From contig OX442318.1 of assembly GCA_949358305.1 (NCBI GenBank), forward strand, positions 12,506,517-12,570,516: a stretch of 64,000 nt of DNA, read 5' to 3'. Positions 44,140 to 57,047 of this stretch are shown in pieces. A model generated the notes under the pieces. It was not told the DNA's origin. It ran no database searches and saw only the letters and a program-made list of their open reading frames with translations. This DNA is from Strigamia acuminata (lineage: Eukaryota > Arthropoda > Chilopoda > Geophilomorpha > Linotaeniidae). The position numbers were made by a program, and so were the translations under genes. Positions within the stretch are counted from its first letter, which is position 1. Each line of letters begins with the position of its first letter.

Positions 44140-47100
44140 ATGGGAAACAGAACCGGTAAAACAGAACAGCATTTTGACAGTGGAAACGTTCCTATACAAA
44201 TTCACGACGTAAAAAATATTACGGCAAAAATTCCTACAGTCAAAGTTGGCACTTGCATTCAAGAAGAAATTATCAGCGCAAAAGAAACAGACGTCAGCAA
44301 ACCATCTACTTCTAAACGACTAGGAGAAGGTGAGCATCACCTCAAGAAAATATATTTGTATTAGCCCTCCAAGGTGCAAAAGCTTAGCCACTTGGATGCA
44401 ACTGTCTTCGTGAATAGGAAAACTTTTTTTTTCGGTTTTGGGTCGGTTTTATTTGGGCCACCCACTATTTTGCTAAAAATTTCTGACTTTGTTTGAACAA
44501 TCATAAAGTATGTCTGGAAAAAAATTTGGCACTTTTCTTCATTACCGGTACCGTATTTAACATTGAAATACCTGCCCCTTAAAAATCCCAGCATAACTTT
44601 AAGTTGGCTTCTCCCAAGTTTATCAAAATCCTTCAGGTTTTATCACCTTTTGCTCGGGATCCTTTAATTTTTGTGCAGCCAAATTACACTGTGAAACCTT
44701 GCACCTGTGAGGGTTAATAATATTCACTACGTGCCTAAGTAATTTCGTATGGAATAGGCACAACTCATGCATTCACATTTTACGAAACTTTACAAAAAAA
44801 AAAAAAAAATTTGTTTACAGGATATGTTGGCCTAGCAATTGAAAAAACAAAATTTGTCAACATTCAAATGCAAGTAAACAAACCGTCTACTTCTACAGCA
44901 GTCATAAGAGGTTAGTACTGTTTTAATTCATCCTGAGAAAAATACATTCGCATTAAAAATTAAATATCATTTGGCAATTTTTTATAGCAAGTACTAGCGA
45001 GCGTGAAGCGAATATCAATCCATGTTGCCGAATGATTGACAACAACAAACAGTGCGATGCTTTCAAGGAAAAGCTGAAACTATTCTACATTGATGTAACT
45101 CTGCCCAAAGTTGCATGGCTGAATACCGGAGGAGATTTGTCGTTGGTTGAACATTACGCAAAACTACAACTCAAGGAATCAGACAAATCAATACAATTAG
45201 AAGAAATCTTCGAGCCGAAGGATAATGAAAAGCCAACCAGAATCCTGATCGAAGGACAACCCGGATACGGAAAAACAACGCTGGCGACCAAGCTGGTATT
45301 CGATTGGGCGACAAACAAAGAATACATCAATTTCAAATTTGCTTTCTTTATACCGTTACGAGAAATTCAACAACGTAGCATTGAAGATGTAATTGTGCAA
45401 ATTGCAATCAACTGTGGTTATAATGGTAGCAGCGATGTTATTCAAATGATAAATCGTCACGAGAAAGAAACACTTTTCATAATGGATGGACTAGACGAAC
45501 TATCGATGGAAAATAGAAAAGAAATTATGAAAATATTATACAAGCAGGCGTTCAGTGAAGTAACTGCAGTCGTGACATGCAGAGCGGGCTTGTTCGAGCT
45601 AAGAAAAGAAGAACGGGCACAATTGTTCGGAATAACCAACATGAGCGGTAACTTCAGTGATAAGGAAATCAGCTTGTTAGGGATTCAAAGTTTGAACGAA
45701 AAACGACAATTTTTGTTTAAATTTTTGCCAGCAGACACAGTTCATCAGCTGGATACATTGTTATCAACAGGGCTCGAGTTGTTTGATTCGCCCATATTGC
45801 TTATGTTGATACCAATAATCACAAATATTAAACAGGTCTCGACGAGAACAATGCTTTACAGAAGAATATTTAATAGTATAATGAAGCACAGTTGTGCAAA
45901 ACGTGGACTAGAAATCGACAGTGATTTCGACCTTTTTCGTTTCGATTCATCGCCCAACTCATTTCAGAAGCTTCTTCGAGACTTTGGAATGTTGTCAGTT
46001 CGAAAAATAATCGAAAATGATTTGAAGTTTGAAATTGACGATTTAACCAGCGTAATTTATGAACTCGGCTTTCTAACACGTCACAAAAAACTTGCGTCAT
46101 TTCAATCAGAAACTTACTACAAGCCATTACACTTATCAATTCTTGAATTTGCTGCTGCCTTTTCCATTTGGATGGAGTTCAAACTCAAAGAGTCCACACA
46201 CACAGAAAATAATTTAAACCTAATTCTGAGCCATTTTTTTCAAAGCAAAGGAACATCTTTAATTATGCCGTTTATCGCAAACTTGATGGACGACGACTTG
46301 GACCTCTTGTTGTGCCAAATCAACTCGTTTCGACACTGGTTTCAATGCTCTTTCATGTCTACAGCATCCCTCGTCTGTGAATGCTCGCGAAGTGTACTGC
46401 ACAGCAGCAAATGTCTACAAGATTTTATTTCTTCGCACGTACACTTGCACGACACAGACATGTTGAAAAACCAACTAACGGCGTGCAAAGCATTACTGGA
46501 ATACGGAATCGAATGCGGGAAAATCAAAACGCTCGAAATCTCTCAAAATGTGCCGTCGGAATTATTCTCAGATCAAATTGTGACCCAATTGCAATTAAAT
46601 CTTATAAACACACCACACGTTATGATGTCCACATGGTCAACCGTGCCCTGCAAATTGCAAGAATACCTTTCGATCCACATTCCGTTCGATGCAACATTAG
46701 ACGAGTGCATGCACTTCGTCGCGTCGTCACCACAAATCGAATCGTGTCTTCTAAAATGTCTTAATTCCACATCTTCGGCAAAATTCCTGCAATTGATGAC
46801 GAAAGAAAAAACATTCGGCAAAATCAGATTCCGCTATCTAAAAATAACAATTACAACCGATTCTGAACAACAAGTTGTCACAAAACTCGTAGAAAACAAT
46901 CAAATTTCACATCTCTGTCTCGCTGGAACCAAAGAGTTAAACATGAGCGAGTTTTCTTTCGCTACTGCTCGATCAACTCGTTTGATTCGCTTAAATATGA
47001 CAAACATGAACATTAATTTGCACCATCTTACTAATGGTGGAACTAAACAATATGCTTCCTTATTCCTAACAGACTGCATTTTAATTTGCAAACCAGAATT

Positions 47101-47782
47101 ATCTGCACAATGGCGCGGCAATGTGTCCATCGACAATGTATTCGACATTGGAGCAATGTGTTCGATCGAGCCGTCATCTTTCGGTTCTCATTGCGTCGAT
47201 ATGAAATATCTGATAGAGAATTATCCTGGCTGGACTGGATTTAAAAGTACTAAGCATTTGTCATTGTTTGTGGAATACCCTCACGTATTTGCGATGAATT
47301 ACGTTTCGGTGTTCGAGAATCTGCAAACATTGTGCATCCAGCTGAGAATTCAATCGGTCGACGAGAAAATGATAGCAAAGTGCATACAAGATCTTCCGAT
47401 TGTAAAGCTGGTCGTTCAAACGCTTTTTCGTGACGGTTTTAGTTCGAAACTGTTCGAGTACATGAACGATTTTTGGGGAAATAGAAAAGATTCTCGCATG
47501 AAAAGCATAGATTTTGCTTTTTCTCACACCCCGGAGTCGGAAGTGCGTGACTTGATGCACGGACTCGATTGCAGCCATTGGGATCGAGTCAATTTAATTT
47601 CACATGAATTTGAACTGCTTACAATTAAAAATGACTTGAGCAATTATAACGTGAGCCATTACAGCTTGTTTGAGAAAATTGTAGAAAATGAAGCGGATAA
47701 TGATTTTAATTGCTTCTATTTTTACGACTGTCAGTTTAATGATTTATTTTCTATAACAAAGTTAGTGAGAGAAGAATCCTAA
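44140..47782 (+). CDS. NLR6: NACHT-LRR-type receptor with duplicated N-terminal motif exon
   Basis: Three coding exons: 44140-44329, 44821-44910 and 44988-47782; 1024 residues. Exon 1 starts MGNRTGKTEQH (Gly-2 present; Gly-6 still permitted by the broad myristoylation pattern) with motif IQIHDVKNITAKI. The extra 90-nt exon 2 has phase 1 on both sides and encodes a second copy of the motif (GLAIEKTKFVNIQMQV) followed by NKPSTSTAV, the same tail found after the motif in other first exons. It therefore looks like a duplicated first exon without its start. NACHT: Walker A EGQPGYGKTT (Lys ~189), Walker B LFIMDGLDEL, sensor TCRAGL. The leucine-rich C-terminus ends FSITKLVREES, longer than in other copies. 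GC content is higher in 46.4-47.6 kb than in sister genes. The frame is intact. Confidence 0.87.
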
Positions 47783-49590
47783 ATGATGTATTTAGAATTA
47801 GAATTATTTGCATAATTATTGTATATCTAGTAGGTTAGTAAAATAAAGTTTTATTGCTTTTCCTGTCTATTGATTGCAAACAGTTATGTCAAACCGTTCA
47901 TTTGGTCCTTCACGGCAACCAATATTGCAATCACACACGACTGACAATAATAAAGGTTGTATTTGTACACTATTGTACACTCTTTTTACCCCCTATTTTT
48001 AACTAATTCCCACCCTTTTTCTGTGAATCGATTTAAGCTCGAGTCGGTTTAAAATAAACATAACATCGCAATTTATTCCGCTTTGCTGTTCATACATCGC
48101 CATTACGTAAGTGGTGGTGACCAAGGCAACCGTAACAACAACTCAAGAATGTCACCACACATAATTAATTAACACTTAATAATAATAACAACACTTGTTT
48201 CTTTTAAAACTACATGCACAATTTCCAGCCAATTTTATCAACAATTTTTTTGTGTTTTGTTTTTAACCTATTGCACTATTAGTGCTTGTTTGGCAATAAA
48301 TTGGCCCATGTCCGGTTTAGCAAAAAAAAAACAACTTTGGCCTTAAAATGACCATTTTATCAATACAATGGACCGTTTTGGTTAGAAATCCAACAAGTTA
48401 GCTGCAGTAAATCAGCTGTAAATAAAGAAAAAGTCCCGTAAAATTTGCAAATAAGCTGCAAATCAAGTGAAATATCCAGTAAAACTTGCAAATGAGCTGC
48501 AAATCTATCGAATCAGTTTTATTTTCAGCAAAATCACTGAAATTTCTGCAAATCATTCATGAAAGACATTCAGTATTTGCAGTGCCACCGAAAGCCTAAA
48601 TCATTCCTTTGGCGGAGGCCATTTAACAAGTAAGGAAAAAAAAAATTTGAACAAAATTTGCACTCAGAATTGATTGGAATATAATCAACAAAGAAATAAC
48701 AACAAATATCCTACCTGAATTTGATTAATTTCTTGCTTTACGGTAACATTTGACATCAACTGCTGTTTGGTTTGACTACAAATCAAAGAAAGCAATAAAA
48801 ATAAAAATTGTTGTTTTCTGTTGCACACAACACACGAAATAACACGGAAATAAATATTTAACAAAATATGTATTAAAATCAACTCGTCTCTCGCCTCACC
48901 CAACAACGCACTCACGTTTCGTTCCCGTCTTTAAAGTGGACTTCAAGAATGTAAATGGTAACCGTTAGGTCGATAATATTGTGTTATTACATCAACTACA
49001 TTACATACGATCCTTTTAAACTCGATGAAATAAATGAAATTGCATTACATGGCGTGTAGTCATTTCCCACAATTCTTATCAGGTAAATGTTCCATCTGGT
49101 GGTGAAATCGTTAAGCCAATGAATTGAAGTGGATTCAAATATTGCTAATACTTCTTATCTTACATGCAGTGGTGATCTTTTGTTTGGTTTTTTGGATTTA
49201 TTGACAAAAGATTCTTTGACATCGGCGAAACACAAAGAGAAATTACAATTTATTTATTAAGAGTTTTGAATTCTTTTAGAAATTAGCAACAAACAATAAG
49301 AAAAATGACGAAAATACAATGCTCTTGTTGACCACAAACAATGAATTTCAGTGTAAAAAGTGATTAGAATGATGGATTTTATTTATTTGATAATAAAATG
49401 TTTATTTTATTTGTTAAATAAGCTTTTCCCCCTTTTAATCAATCAATGTTAGCATAGTTTGTTGGTTTCTTTTGGCAGGTAAACAAAGGTTTAGTTTTTT
49501 ATTGCAAGATTACAATTCTGGTGTTATACTTGTAAGCTACTTTTTTGTGCCACTACACCAACCAATAGGAGTTAGGACACCGTTGTACGG
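47783..49590. other. NLR6 3' flank and spacer, no gene seen
   Basis: AT-rich. About 48395-48560 contains repeated TGCAAATNAGCTGCAAAT-type words. No splice-supported coding sequence on either strand. Confidence 0.45.
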
Positions 49591-49912
49591 TTTGAAGTAT
49601 TGCACAATAATTAAATTTGTGCATGCAATTAAACTTTTCTTTCATTTCTACNNNNNNNNNNNNNNNNNNNNNNNNNNNNNNNNNNNNNNNNNNNNNNNNN
49701 NNNNNNNNNNNNNNNNNNNNNNNNNNNNNNNNNNNNNNNNNNNNNNNNNNNNNNNNNNNNNNNNNNNNNNNNNNNNNNNNNNNNNNNNNNNNNNNNNNNN
49801 NNNNNNNNNNNNNNNNNNNNNNNNNNNNNNNNNNNNNNNNNNNNNNNNNNNTTTGAAGTATTGCACAATAATTAAATTTGTGCATGCAATTAAACTTTTC
49901 TTTCATTTCTAC
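49591..49912. other. Assembly gap flanked by identical 61-bp sequence
   Basis: N run 49652-49851 (exactly 200). The 61 bases before it (49591-49651) and after it (49852-49912) are identical. This is what two overlapping contig ends look like when joined by a fixed-size gap, so there may be no missing sequence. ORFs through the N run are artefacts. Confidence 0.9.
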
Positions 49913-51639
49913 TGATTAGAAAAAATATCCACAGTGTTCACAAAGTCTTTGGACAATTTGAAACATTTATTAAAATTACAAAAAAATCAGATACTTTAAA
50001 AATGTGTACATAACATTATATAGTAAATCTATGGGGATCTTATAGGGCGTCCGGAGGACGCGATAATATGCAGTTCTTAGAGGGGGTCTTGAACCTGCAG
50101 AGGGACAAGTTCCAGAGGACCTGGGCGTACGAGATGGATGGATGAATCTTGCCCTTGATGTACTTGGTAATTTCCTTACGAGACAAGGTGTTTGATGATA
50201 AAGGTGGATCTAATGAGAAATTTGGTTAAGTTATGGATGTGGGGGGCAAAGGTCAGATGAGGGTCAAGGGTCAGATTCAGGACAGTGACAGATTGGGTGC
50301 ACAATATCTTTTATATAATCCTACAACAAGATGTCCACCGGTGTTATAAATAAAAATGTAAATGTGTTTTCTGTTCATTACCTCAAATCTCCGAAAGTTC
50401 TTCACCGATTGGTTTGAAATTTTGACACAACGTTGCATTCGAATAGAGGAGTGTTTTTATGTACCTGTGATACCTGTGACAGGTTTTTATACACCTGTGA
50501 CAGTAACAAAAAATCCACATCAATATTGCTTTCACATTGCTCTGCGCCTTTCATCAGGCAAGTGTGCAAAATTTTGTTCCCCGTTTTCATACGATTTTGC
50601 CTTTAAAATCACAACTTTTTGAAGATTTTTTTAAAACATTGTTGCATTTTATACATTGCTCACTAGAGTCTGTACTCAAAAACTTGTAATTAAATAGCTG
50701 CAAATGCTCCCAACACCAACCTATGAGGGACACCAGTAGAGAAGCCCAACCACAGAAGCTGCCCGATACGCATTTCCTCGCAGGTGTGAGAAGCTACAGC
50801 CAAGGTTGAACGTGTTATTAGGTTTGGCCACATGGAGAATTAGGTGTACGCAACTCTCATTGGCTCACATTTGATGTGACGTCAGTGGGCGCCAGTTGTG
50901 CTGATCAGTCTTTGAAAAACATTGATACTGAGTGCCAAATCCACAAATGTCACCAATTCACTCCAAATTAGTTATTTTTGGGTTGTTCAACAACAAATGG
51001 ACAGGACCTCTGGTCTGAACAAAAAATGAAGCCAGAATGCGCTCAACTAATCCTTATTATTTGCTTAATGTTTATTTATTAGATTTGTGTGCGCGCCGTT
51101 GGGTGTGGGTTTGTTGAGACATTGTTTACCTAGCCAGACATAGCACTTTCTGTTCGTGCACGATCGAATGCATTTCTATTACGTTTTAAAGGTATCAAAG
51201 TTTCTGAATACTTGGAAAATGGTAGCAGATTTGCAGATGATGGTTGAAGGTAGAGAAGATACTAATCTGTGGTTTTCTTTTGACTGTTTTTTATTTTTAT
51301 ATTTTCTAGTTTATAAACGTATGGTGTAATTGTGCTCGGGCGACAAACGTTAGGCCTAACAGACGAATTGCATTCGACTGCTATTCTTGTCTATCAGGAC
51401 TCCTTTCGACTGGATTCTTTGTGATCAGGGATCTCTACTGACCTTACAAAGTATATTTTTGAAGTTAAAATCAGTTACAGGTTTGTAAAATAATTAACTA
51501 TTTTTTTTAGTGGAGAAAAGCAAGTAGATTGATCAGAAGAGTAGTGCTAGGGTTGATGAGCGGTCAGGAAAACAAGTTTAAAATTTTCTTTTTTTAAAAT
51601 TTGTTTAAAGCAAAAATATTTTTTTTTAAATTACCGGTA
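49913..51639. other. Spacer, no gene seen
   Basis: Stop-rich sequence. A TTATTAGGTTTGGCCACATGG block at about 50817 has a relative at about 38315 (TTATTAGGTTTGGCCACTTGG), so a dispersed repeat is shared by the two spacers. Nothing else recognised. Confidence 0.4.
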
Positions 51640-52487
51640 CGTACAGTACATTTACTATTAAGAAAATATTTTTGAAAAAACTAATACGTTTATTCTAAAA
51701 CTCGATTTGGATCTGCATTTATGATTTAGTCATTCCTCTAGCTAAGACAAAACAAATCACAGGTTTATTAAATTCTGGAAAAAGCTTTTACAATATCTTA
51801 GATTTTTTTGAGAAAATAAATGTTCATTTATCAAATAATACTAAAATGAAAATGTTTTGATTTCCAGCAACAGGCCTGCTTCCGCTTGATAACGACTAAA
51901 GATAACATGAAATTTCCTCCTGCAAGCTTACAAGTTAGTCACAAATGTCCAATTCTGAACAAAACAAGATTTTCAGTTCAGCGTCTGAGATAAACTGGCA
52001 ACAGAACAAGTAAGTTACTAGCGGCCAGCCTCTAATCAGTAGCTGCATTCAAAAATTAAAATAAGAATTTTAGTTTAAGTGTGTTTTAAGTTTTAACATG
52101 GGTTTAAACAGGAAATGATGTCATTTTTGGTTTAAAATTGAAGTAAAACACAAAATATTTTAGTTTTTGAATGCAGCTAGTGAATTGTAACGACCTAACC
52201 CACCGTTGTGAGTTGAAATTTAGGACACGGATAGGCTCTGTCCAACCAGTCTGCTATTAGTATAGTCATGATTAGTATTAGTCATAAAACATGTTTTAAA
52301 AAAATATAAATGAAATAACATAACCCAAATCTTGTGTCGCAAAAACAATCCCATTACAAAAGTAATTGAACCCCAACTTGCTTAAGGGTTTTCATTCAAA
52401 AAAATCATTTAAATTTTTAAAATTTCGGTCACGTGACTGCGGACACGGATAGGCTCACCCAAAAAATCTGCTATTAAGATATTTGGG

Positions 52488-52745
52488 CAGGGGCGGCAAC
52501 CTTTTGAGACGGAAGAGCCAAAAGTTACAATTTACAAAATTTCCCAGTTTTTAAAGAGCCACTAACATTTTTGTTTCAATATTATGGTATTTGATTAGGA
52601 TTCGGTATATAAATTTGATTTTTTTTTTTGCAATATAATATTTTTTATGAGTTTTGAAAATAAAATAATATAATTATTAATATTTGCACATGGAACTGGA
52701 GAGCCGCATCTTGGTATCGAAAGAGCCGCAAGTTGCTGACTCCTA
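52488..52745. mobile_element. hAT-type MITE
   Basis: Starts CAGGGGCGGCAACCTTTTGAG and ends in the degenerate complement GCAAGTTGCTGACTCCTA. Termini of this CAGGGGtCGGCAACC type are known from hAT non-autonomous elements, as are internal AGAGCC words. An 8-bp target duplication with one mismatch flanks it: TATTTGGG (52480-52487) and TATTCGGG (52746-52753). Confidence 0.65.
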
Positions 52746-52751
52746 TATTCG

Positions 52752-53057
52752 GGGGTTTCATAAAAGATGCGCTGAAGGCGCTGAAGCGATTATGACGATT
52801 GTTCTGCTGAGGCGATTATCATGTAACTTGCGTGGGCCAATCAATGAATAATCGCTTTAGCGTTTCAGCGCTTATTTATAATCACTGAAAAAGGAGCTTT
52901 TCATGCTTAACACATAACAAAACATAACCGGAAGTCATGTGGCAGTAGTATAATCAATTGAATTTGGCACCACCTAGCGTGGGTCTTCAATAATACAGCG
53001 ATTGTGATTATTGAAATAATCACTTCAGAGCCTTCAGCGCATCATTTATGAAACCCC
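52752..53057. mobile_element. MITE with GGGGTTTCATAAA ends
   Basis: Left end GGGGTTTCATAAAAGATGCGCTGAAGG and right end its near reverse complement ending GAAACCCC at 53057. Inverted homology continues inward (AGCGATTAT and ATAATCGC words). It abuts the hAT-type MITE. No coding capacity. Confidence 0.7.
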
Positions 53058-53273
53058 TTATTGTGATTCCATATGAGCCTACTATAGAAATGTGTTTTGA
53101 GTGGATATGATTATTCTGGTATCCAATTGAGCTTATTTATATTGTAACATTGTAATAAACAATGCCTTTCTTTTCCAATGTGTCAATCCTGCAGAAATGC
53201 CTATTTTTCAACCTAAATATTCATCACTCACACAAGAATACATTTTTATTTTGCAGATTTTAAATTTCTAACC

Positions 53274-56271
53274 ATGGGAAACAGAACCAGTAATACAGAA
53301 AAGCACGCTGATAATGGAATTGTTCCCATACAAATTCACGACGTAAAAAATGTTACAGTCAAAGTTAAACAACATGTCAGCAATCCATCTACTTCCACAG
53401 CAGACAGAGGAGGTTAGTACTGTTTTCAATCATCTTGACAAATAACATTGGCATTAAAAATAAAAGGTCAAATTTGCAAATTTTACAGGAACCACCAGCA
53501 AGCCAGAAGAGAATATCAGTACATGTTGCCAAAATATTGACAACAAACTACACTGTGATACTTTGAGCAAAAAGCTAAAAGAATACTACAGCGCTTTAGT
53601 TCTACCCAAAGTTGCGTGGCTAAATACTGGAAATGATTTGTCATTGGTTGAACATTATGCAAGATTACGACTTACAAAGTCAAATGAATCAATAGAATTA
53701 GAAGAAATCTTTCGCCCAGAAAATGATAAAAATCCAATGCGAATACTGATTGAAGGTCAACCGGGATACGGCAAAACAACACTGGCGACCAAACTCATTT
53801 TCAATTGGGCAACCAATAAGGAACACACGCAGTTCAAATTGGCCTTCTTTATCCCGTTACAAGAAATTCAACAACGAAGTATCGACGACGCCATTGTGCA
53901 AACTGCAGTCAACTGTGGTTTTAATGGCAGCACCGATGTTGTTCAAATGATAAATCGTCACGAGAGAGAAACGCTTTTCATAATGGACGGACTAGACGAA
54001 CTCTCGCTGGATAAAAGAGACGAAATCATAAAAATATTGTTCAAGCAGCTGTTCAGTGAAGTAACTGTAGTCGTGACATGCAGAACGGGCTTGTTCGAGT
54101 TAAGCAAGGACGAACACAGACAGTTGTTCGGTTCAACCAATTTTCGCACCAACTTCAGTGATAAGCAGATTTGCATACTAGGAATACAAAGCGAGGAAGA
54201 CAAACGACAATTTTTACTTAAATTCATTCCGGCAGAAAAGGTGGATCAAGTTGATAAAGTTATACCACCAGGACTTGAATTATTCGATTCACCGTTAATT
54301 CTCATGTTGGTACCAGTGATATTTGAATACGACGAAAACATCGACCAAATCTCAACCACAACGATGCTTTTTAAGAAGTTATTCAATTGTGTTTTGAAGC
54401 ACAGTTATGCAAAACGGAAACTAGATATCGATAGTGACTTCGACCTTTTTAGTTTTGATTCATCGCCCAACACAATTCAGAAACTTCTTAAAGACTTTGG
54501 TGCATTGTGCGTTCAGCGAATAGTGGGAAATGACCTGAAGTTTCAATGTGACGACTTGACCGAGGAAATCTATCAACTTGGCTTTTTAGTTTATCATAAA
54601 CAGATGACATCATTTTCATCAAAAACTTATTACGCACCACTGCACTTGTTAATTGCAGAATTTGCAGCTGCATTTTCGCTGTGGGTGGACTTCAAACTCC
54701 AGGACTCCACACTAACACAACATGTTTTCGAGCCAATTATGAGTCACTTTATTCGGATTGATCCAACATCCCAAGTTATGCCATTTATCGCAAGCTTAAT
54801 GGGAGATGATTTTGACGTGTTGTTGTGCCAAATCGACTCATTTCGACATTTCTTTTGTGCCTCTCAGGCTTCCCTGTTAAATCTAATTAGAGAATGTTCA
54901 CTAACCACAATTTCTACAAGCAAATTTCTACAAGATTTTACTCCTTCAGTGTTCTATTTGCATCGTGACGATGTAATAAACAACCGTCTAAGTGCATGCA
55001 AAGCATTATTCAAATATGCATTCAAGTGCGGTAAAATTAAAGCAATTAGAATGTTTGAACAAATTCCATCAGAATTATTCACAGATGAAATTGTGACTTG
55101 TTTGCAACTGCTTCTTATAAACAAAACAGACATATGGTTTCATGCATGGTCAAATGTACCCTGCAAAATGCAAGAATATCTTTCACGTCATATACCATTT
55201 GACGGAACATTGGATGAGTGTTTACATTACGTTGCGTCATCACAAGTTGAATCGTGTCATGTCAAGTGTTTTGATTCATCTTCTTCAGCAAAACTTTTGC
55301 AATTGACAATGAACGAACAAACATTCAGCAATATCCGATATCGTTACTTAGAAATTTTAATAGAGACGGATTCTGAAAAACAAATTGTCACCAAACTCAT
55401 AAAAAATAATCAAATTCAGCAACTGAATCTTACTGGAAACAAGGTGTTAGATATGACCGAGTTTTCTTTCGCTGCTGCTCAATCGACTTATTTGAATCGC
55501 ATACATTTGGAAAGCATAAAAATTGATTTTTACGATCTTACCAATGGTGGAACTAAGCATTACGATTTCTTGAGCCTAACAAATTGCATTTTAACTTGCA
55601 AACAACCATTACGGACAAACTATTGCCACTACGTGTTTATTTCAAATTCATTCAATACGGACGCAATGGTTTCGATCAAACCAGCTTACTTCGGTTCTCA
55701 TTGCTTCGATATGGGTTATTTGAAAGACGAATATCCTAATTGGTCCGGGTTTGACAGTGTTACACATTTTTCATTAAGGGTGCAAAATGAGTTTGTTTTT
55801 AAGACGAATTTCATTACGGACTTCAATAATCTGCAAACATTATGCATTGAGCTAATAAATCTATCTGACTATGAAGAAAAAATAGCAAAGTGCATCCAGC
55901 ATCTCCCAATTAAAAAACTGATCATTGAGAAAATTTCTCCTAGCACGTTTAATTCAAAATTGTTCAAGTACATGAACGATTTGTGGGCAAATGATAAAAA
56001 CTGTCATTTAAAAACCATCGACTTTGCTTTTTTACGCACCGCCGAGTCAGAAGTGCAGGACTTGATGGAAGGACTCGAATGCAACTATTGGGATCAAGTC
56101 AATTTAATTATCCATGATATACGATCATTGCGTCTTGAAAAATACATCTCCAATCATGACATAACGTATTCCAGTTTTTTGGAGAAAATTCTACAAAATG
56201 AAAATGACAGAGATTACTATCAATATTTTTATTGGAACTATTTTCATTTACTTTCTATAAGAAGAAAATAA
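53274..56271 (+). CDS. NLR7: NACHT-LRR-type receptor, array copy 7
   Basis: Exons 53274-53412 and 53489-56271; intron 76 nt, nearly identical to that of NLR2; 973 residues. The exon 2 frame is open well upstream of 53563, so no internal start is needed. The first exon starts MGNRTSNTEKH: Gly-2 and Ser-6 fit the myristoylation consensus; motif IQIHDVKNVTVKV. NACHT: Walker A EGQPGYGKTT (Lys ~142), Walker B LFIMDGLDEL, sensor TCRTGL. FDSPLILMLVPVIF follows, then the leucine-rich tail ending LLSIRRK. Nucleotides 54193-54763 are identical to NLR8 62692-63262, although flanking coding sequence differs by about 4 percent, a gene-conversion signature. The frame is intact. Confidence 0.88.
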
Positions 56272-57047
56272 CAAAACGTATTTCAAGATGGCCTGATCAA
56301 CAGAAATTAAATAATTTTTCTCGTGCTCGCATCAACACAGTGAACATAGACTTTCAATCACGTCAGCTCAAAACTTCATTCCAAAGTACACCAAATACCA
56401 AAGTATACCAAACACAAACACCAACACCCGGAAAAACTGAGTAAATCAAAATCCGAAATAAATCCCCCACAATTTTTCACCTTCCGAATTACCATGTCAA
56501 AACTTGTTCGCAAATAAATTAAAATTAAACAAATCAAAAACTTGGTTGAATTCCTCACCTTTTATTTGTCGGCGTATTCAGCTTCGTCGTTTGAATTTCA
56601 ACAATCTCAGAATCTCAACAGAACTCTCGCTCGACTTGCCAGTTTTCCATCTAAAATAACAAATCATGTATTTATATTACTCAAATCATTGCATTCTTCA
56701 TAATATTATTACTGTATTTCTTGCAAATGGATCAACTCAGCTCACTTGGTAGTTCGTTGAACAACGCCATTAGACAGTACCGCCATCTTGCGTCAGAATG
56801 TGTTTCTTCGGGCTCGGTTGAAAACCTGGAGCTTCAAAGTCCAATGGAGTGCTCCAAATTGAGATTTCACCACCAGGTGGCGACAAAATTTTGCCATGAC
56901 GAAATGAATAGGTAATAAATACGAACAATTATCAGGGTTTTGATTACTGGCGTAGGATATTCAAAGTTCGATTCCTGCCCTTTGCTAACATTATTTTTGA
57001 AAGTTCATAAAGTCGATTTCTAGTAAATTTATTTTATTCCGTTTCAG
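56272..57047. other. NLR7 3' flank and spacer
   Basis: No supported gene. Several short ORFs lack splice or motif support. A GTTCGATTCCTGCC string near 56967 resembles a tRNA B box, but no acceptor or T stem pairs. Confidence 0.4.

Larger units (their letters stand above)
51640..53273 (+). promoter_or_regulatory. NLR7 upstream and long leader intron
   Basis: M3 leader exon with CTTGATAACGACTAAAGATAAC, kappaB-like GAAATTTCC near 51911 and initiator-like TCAGY at 51973-51982; donor at 52010. Acceptor TTTTGCAG ends at 53256, giving a 1247-nt leader intron. The intron shares its first ~480 bases with the NLR3 leader intron and was then enlarged by two MITEs (52488-52745 and 52752-53057). No M1 or M2 module found. 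Confidence 0.6.

Noticed and set aside
46381-46764. 127-codon plus-strand ORF inside NLR6
   Set aside because: Lies in another frame within the intact NLR6 exon and has no motif or homology of its own.
49472-49915. 147-codon ORF across the N run
   Set aside because: Most of it is unknown bases, and its ends repeat because of the duplicated 61-mer.
56940-56985. Possible tRNA (GTTCGATTCC B-box-like string)
   Set aside because: No matching T stem, acceptor stem or A box at the right distance.
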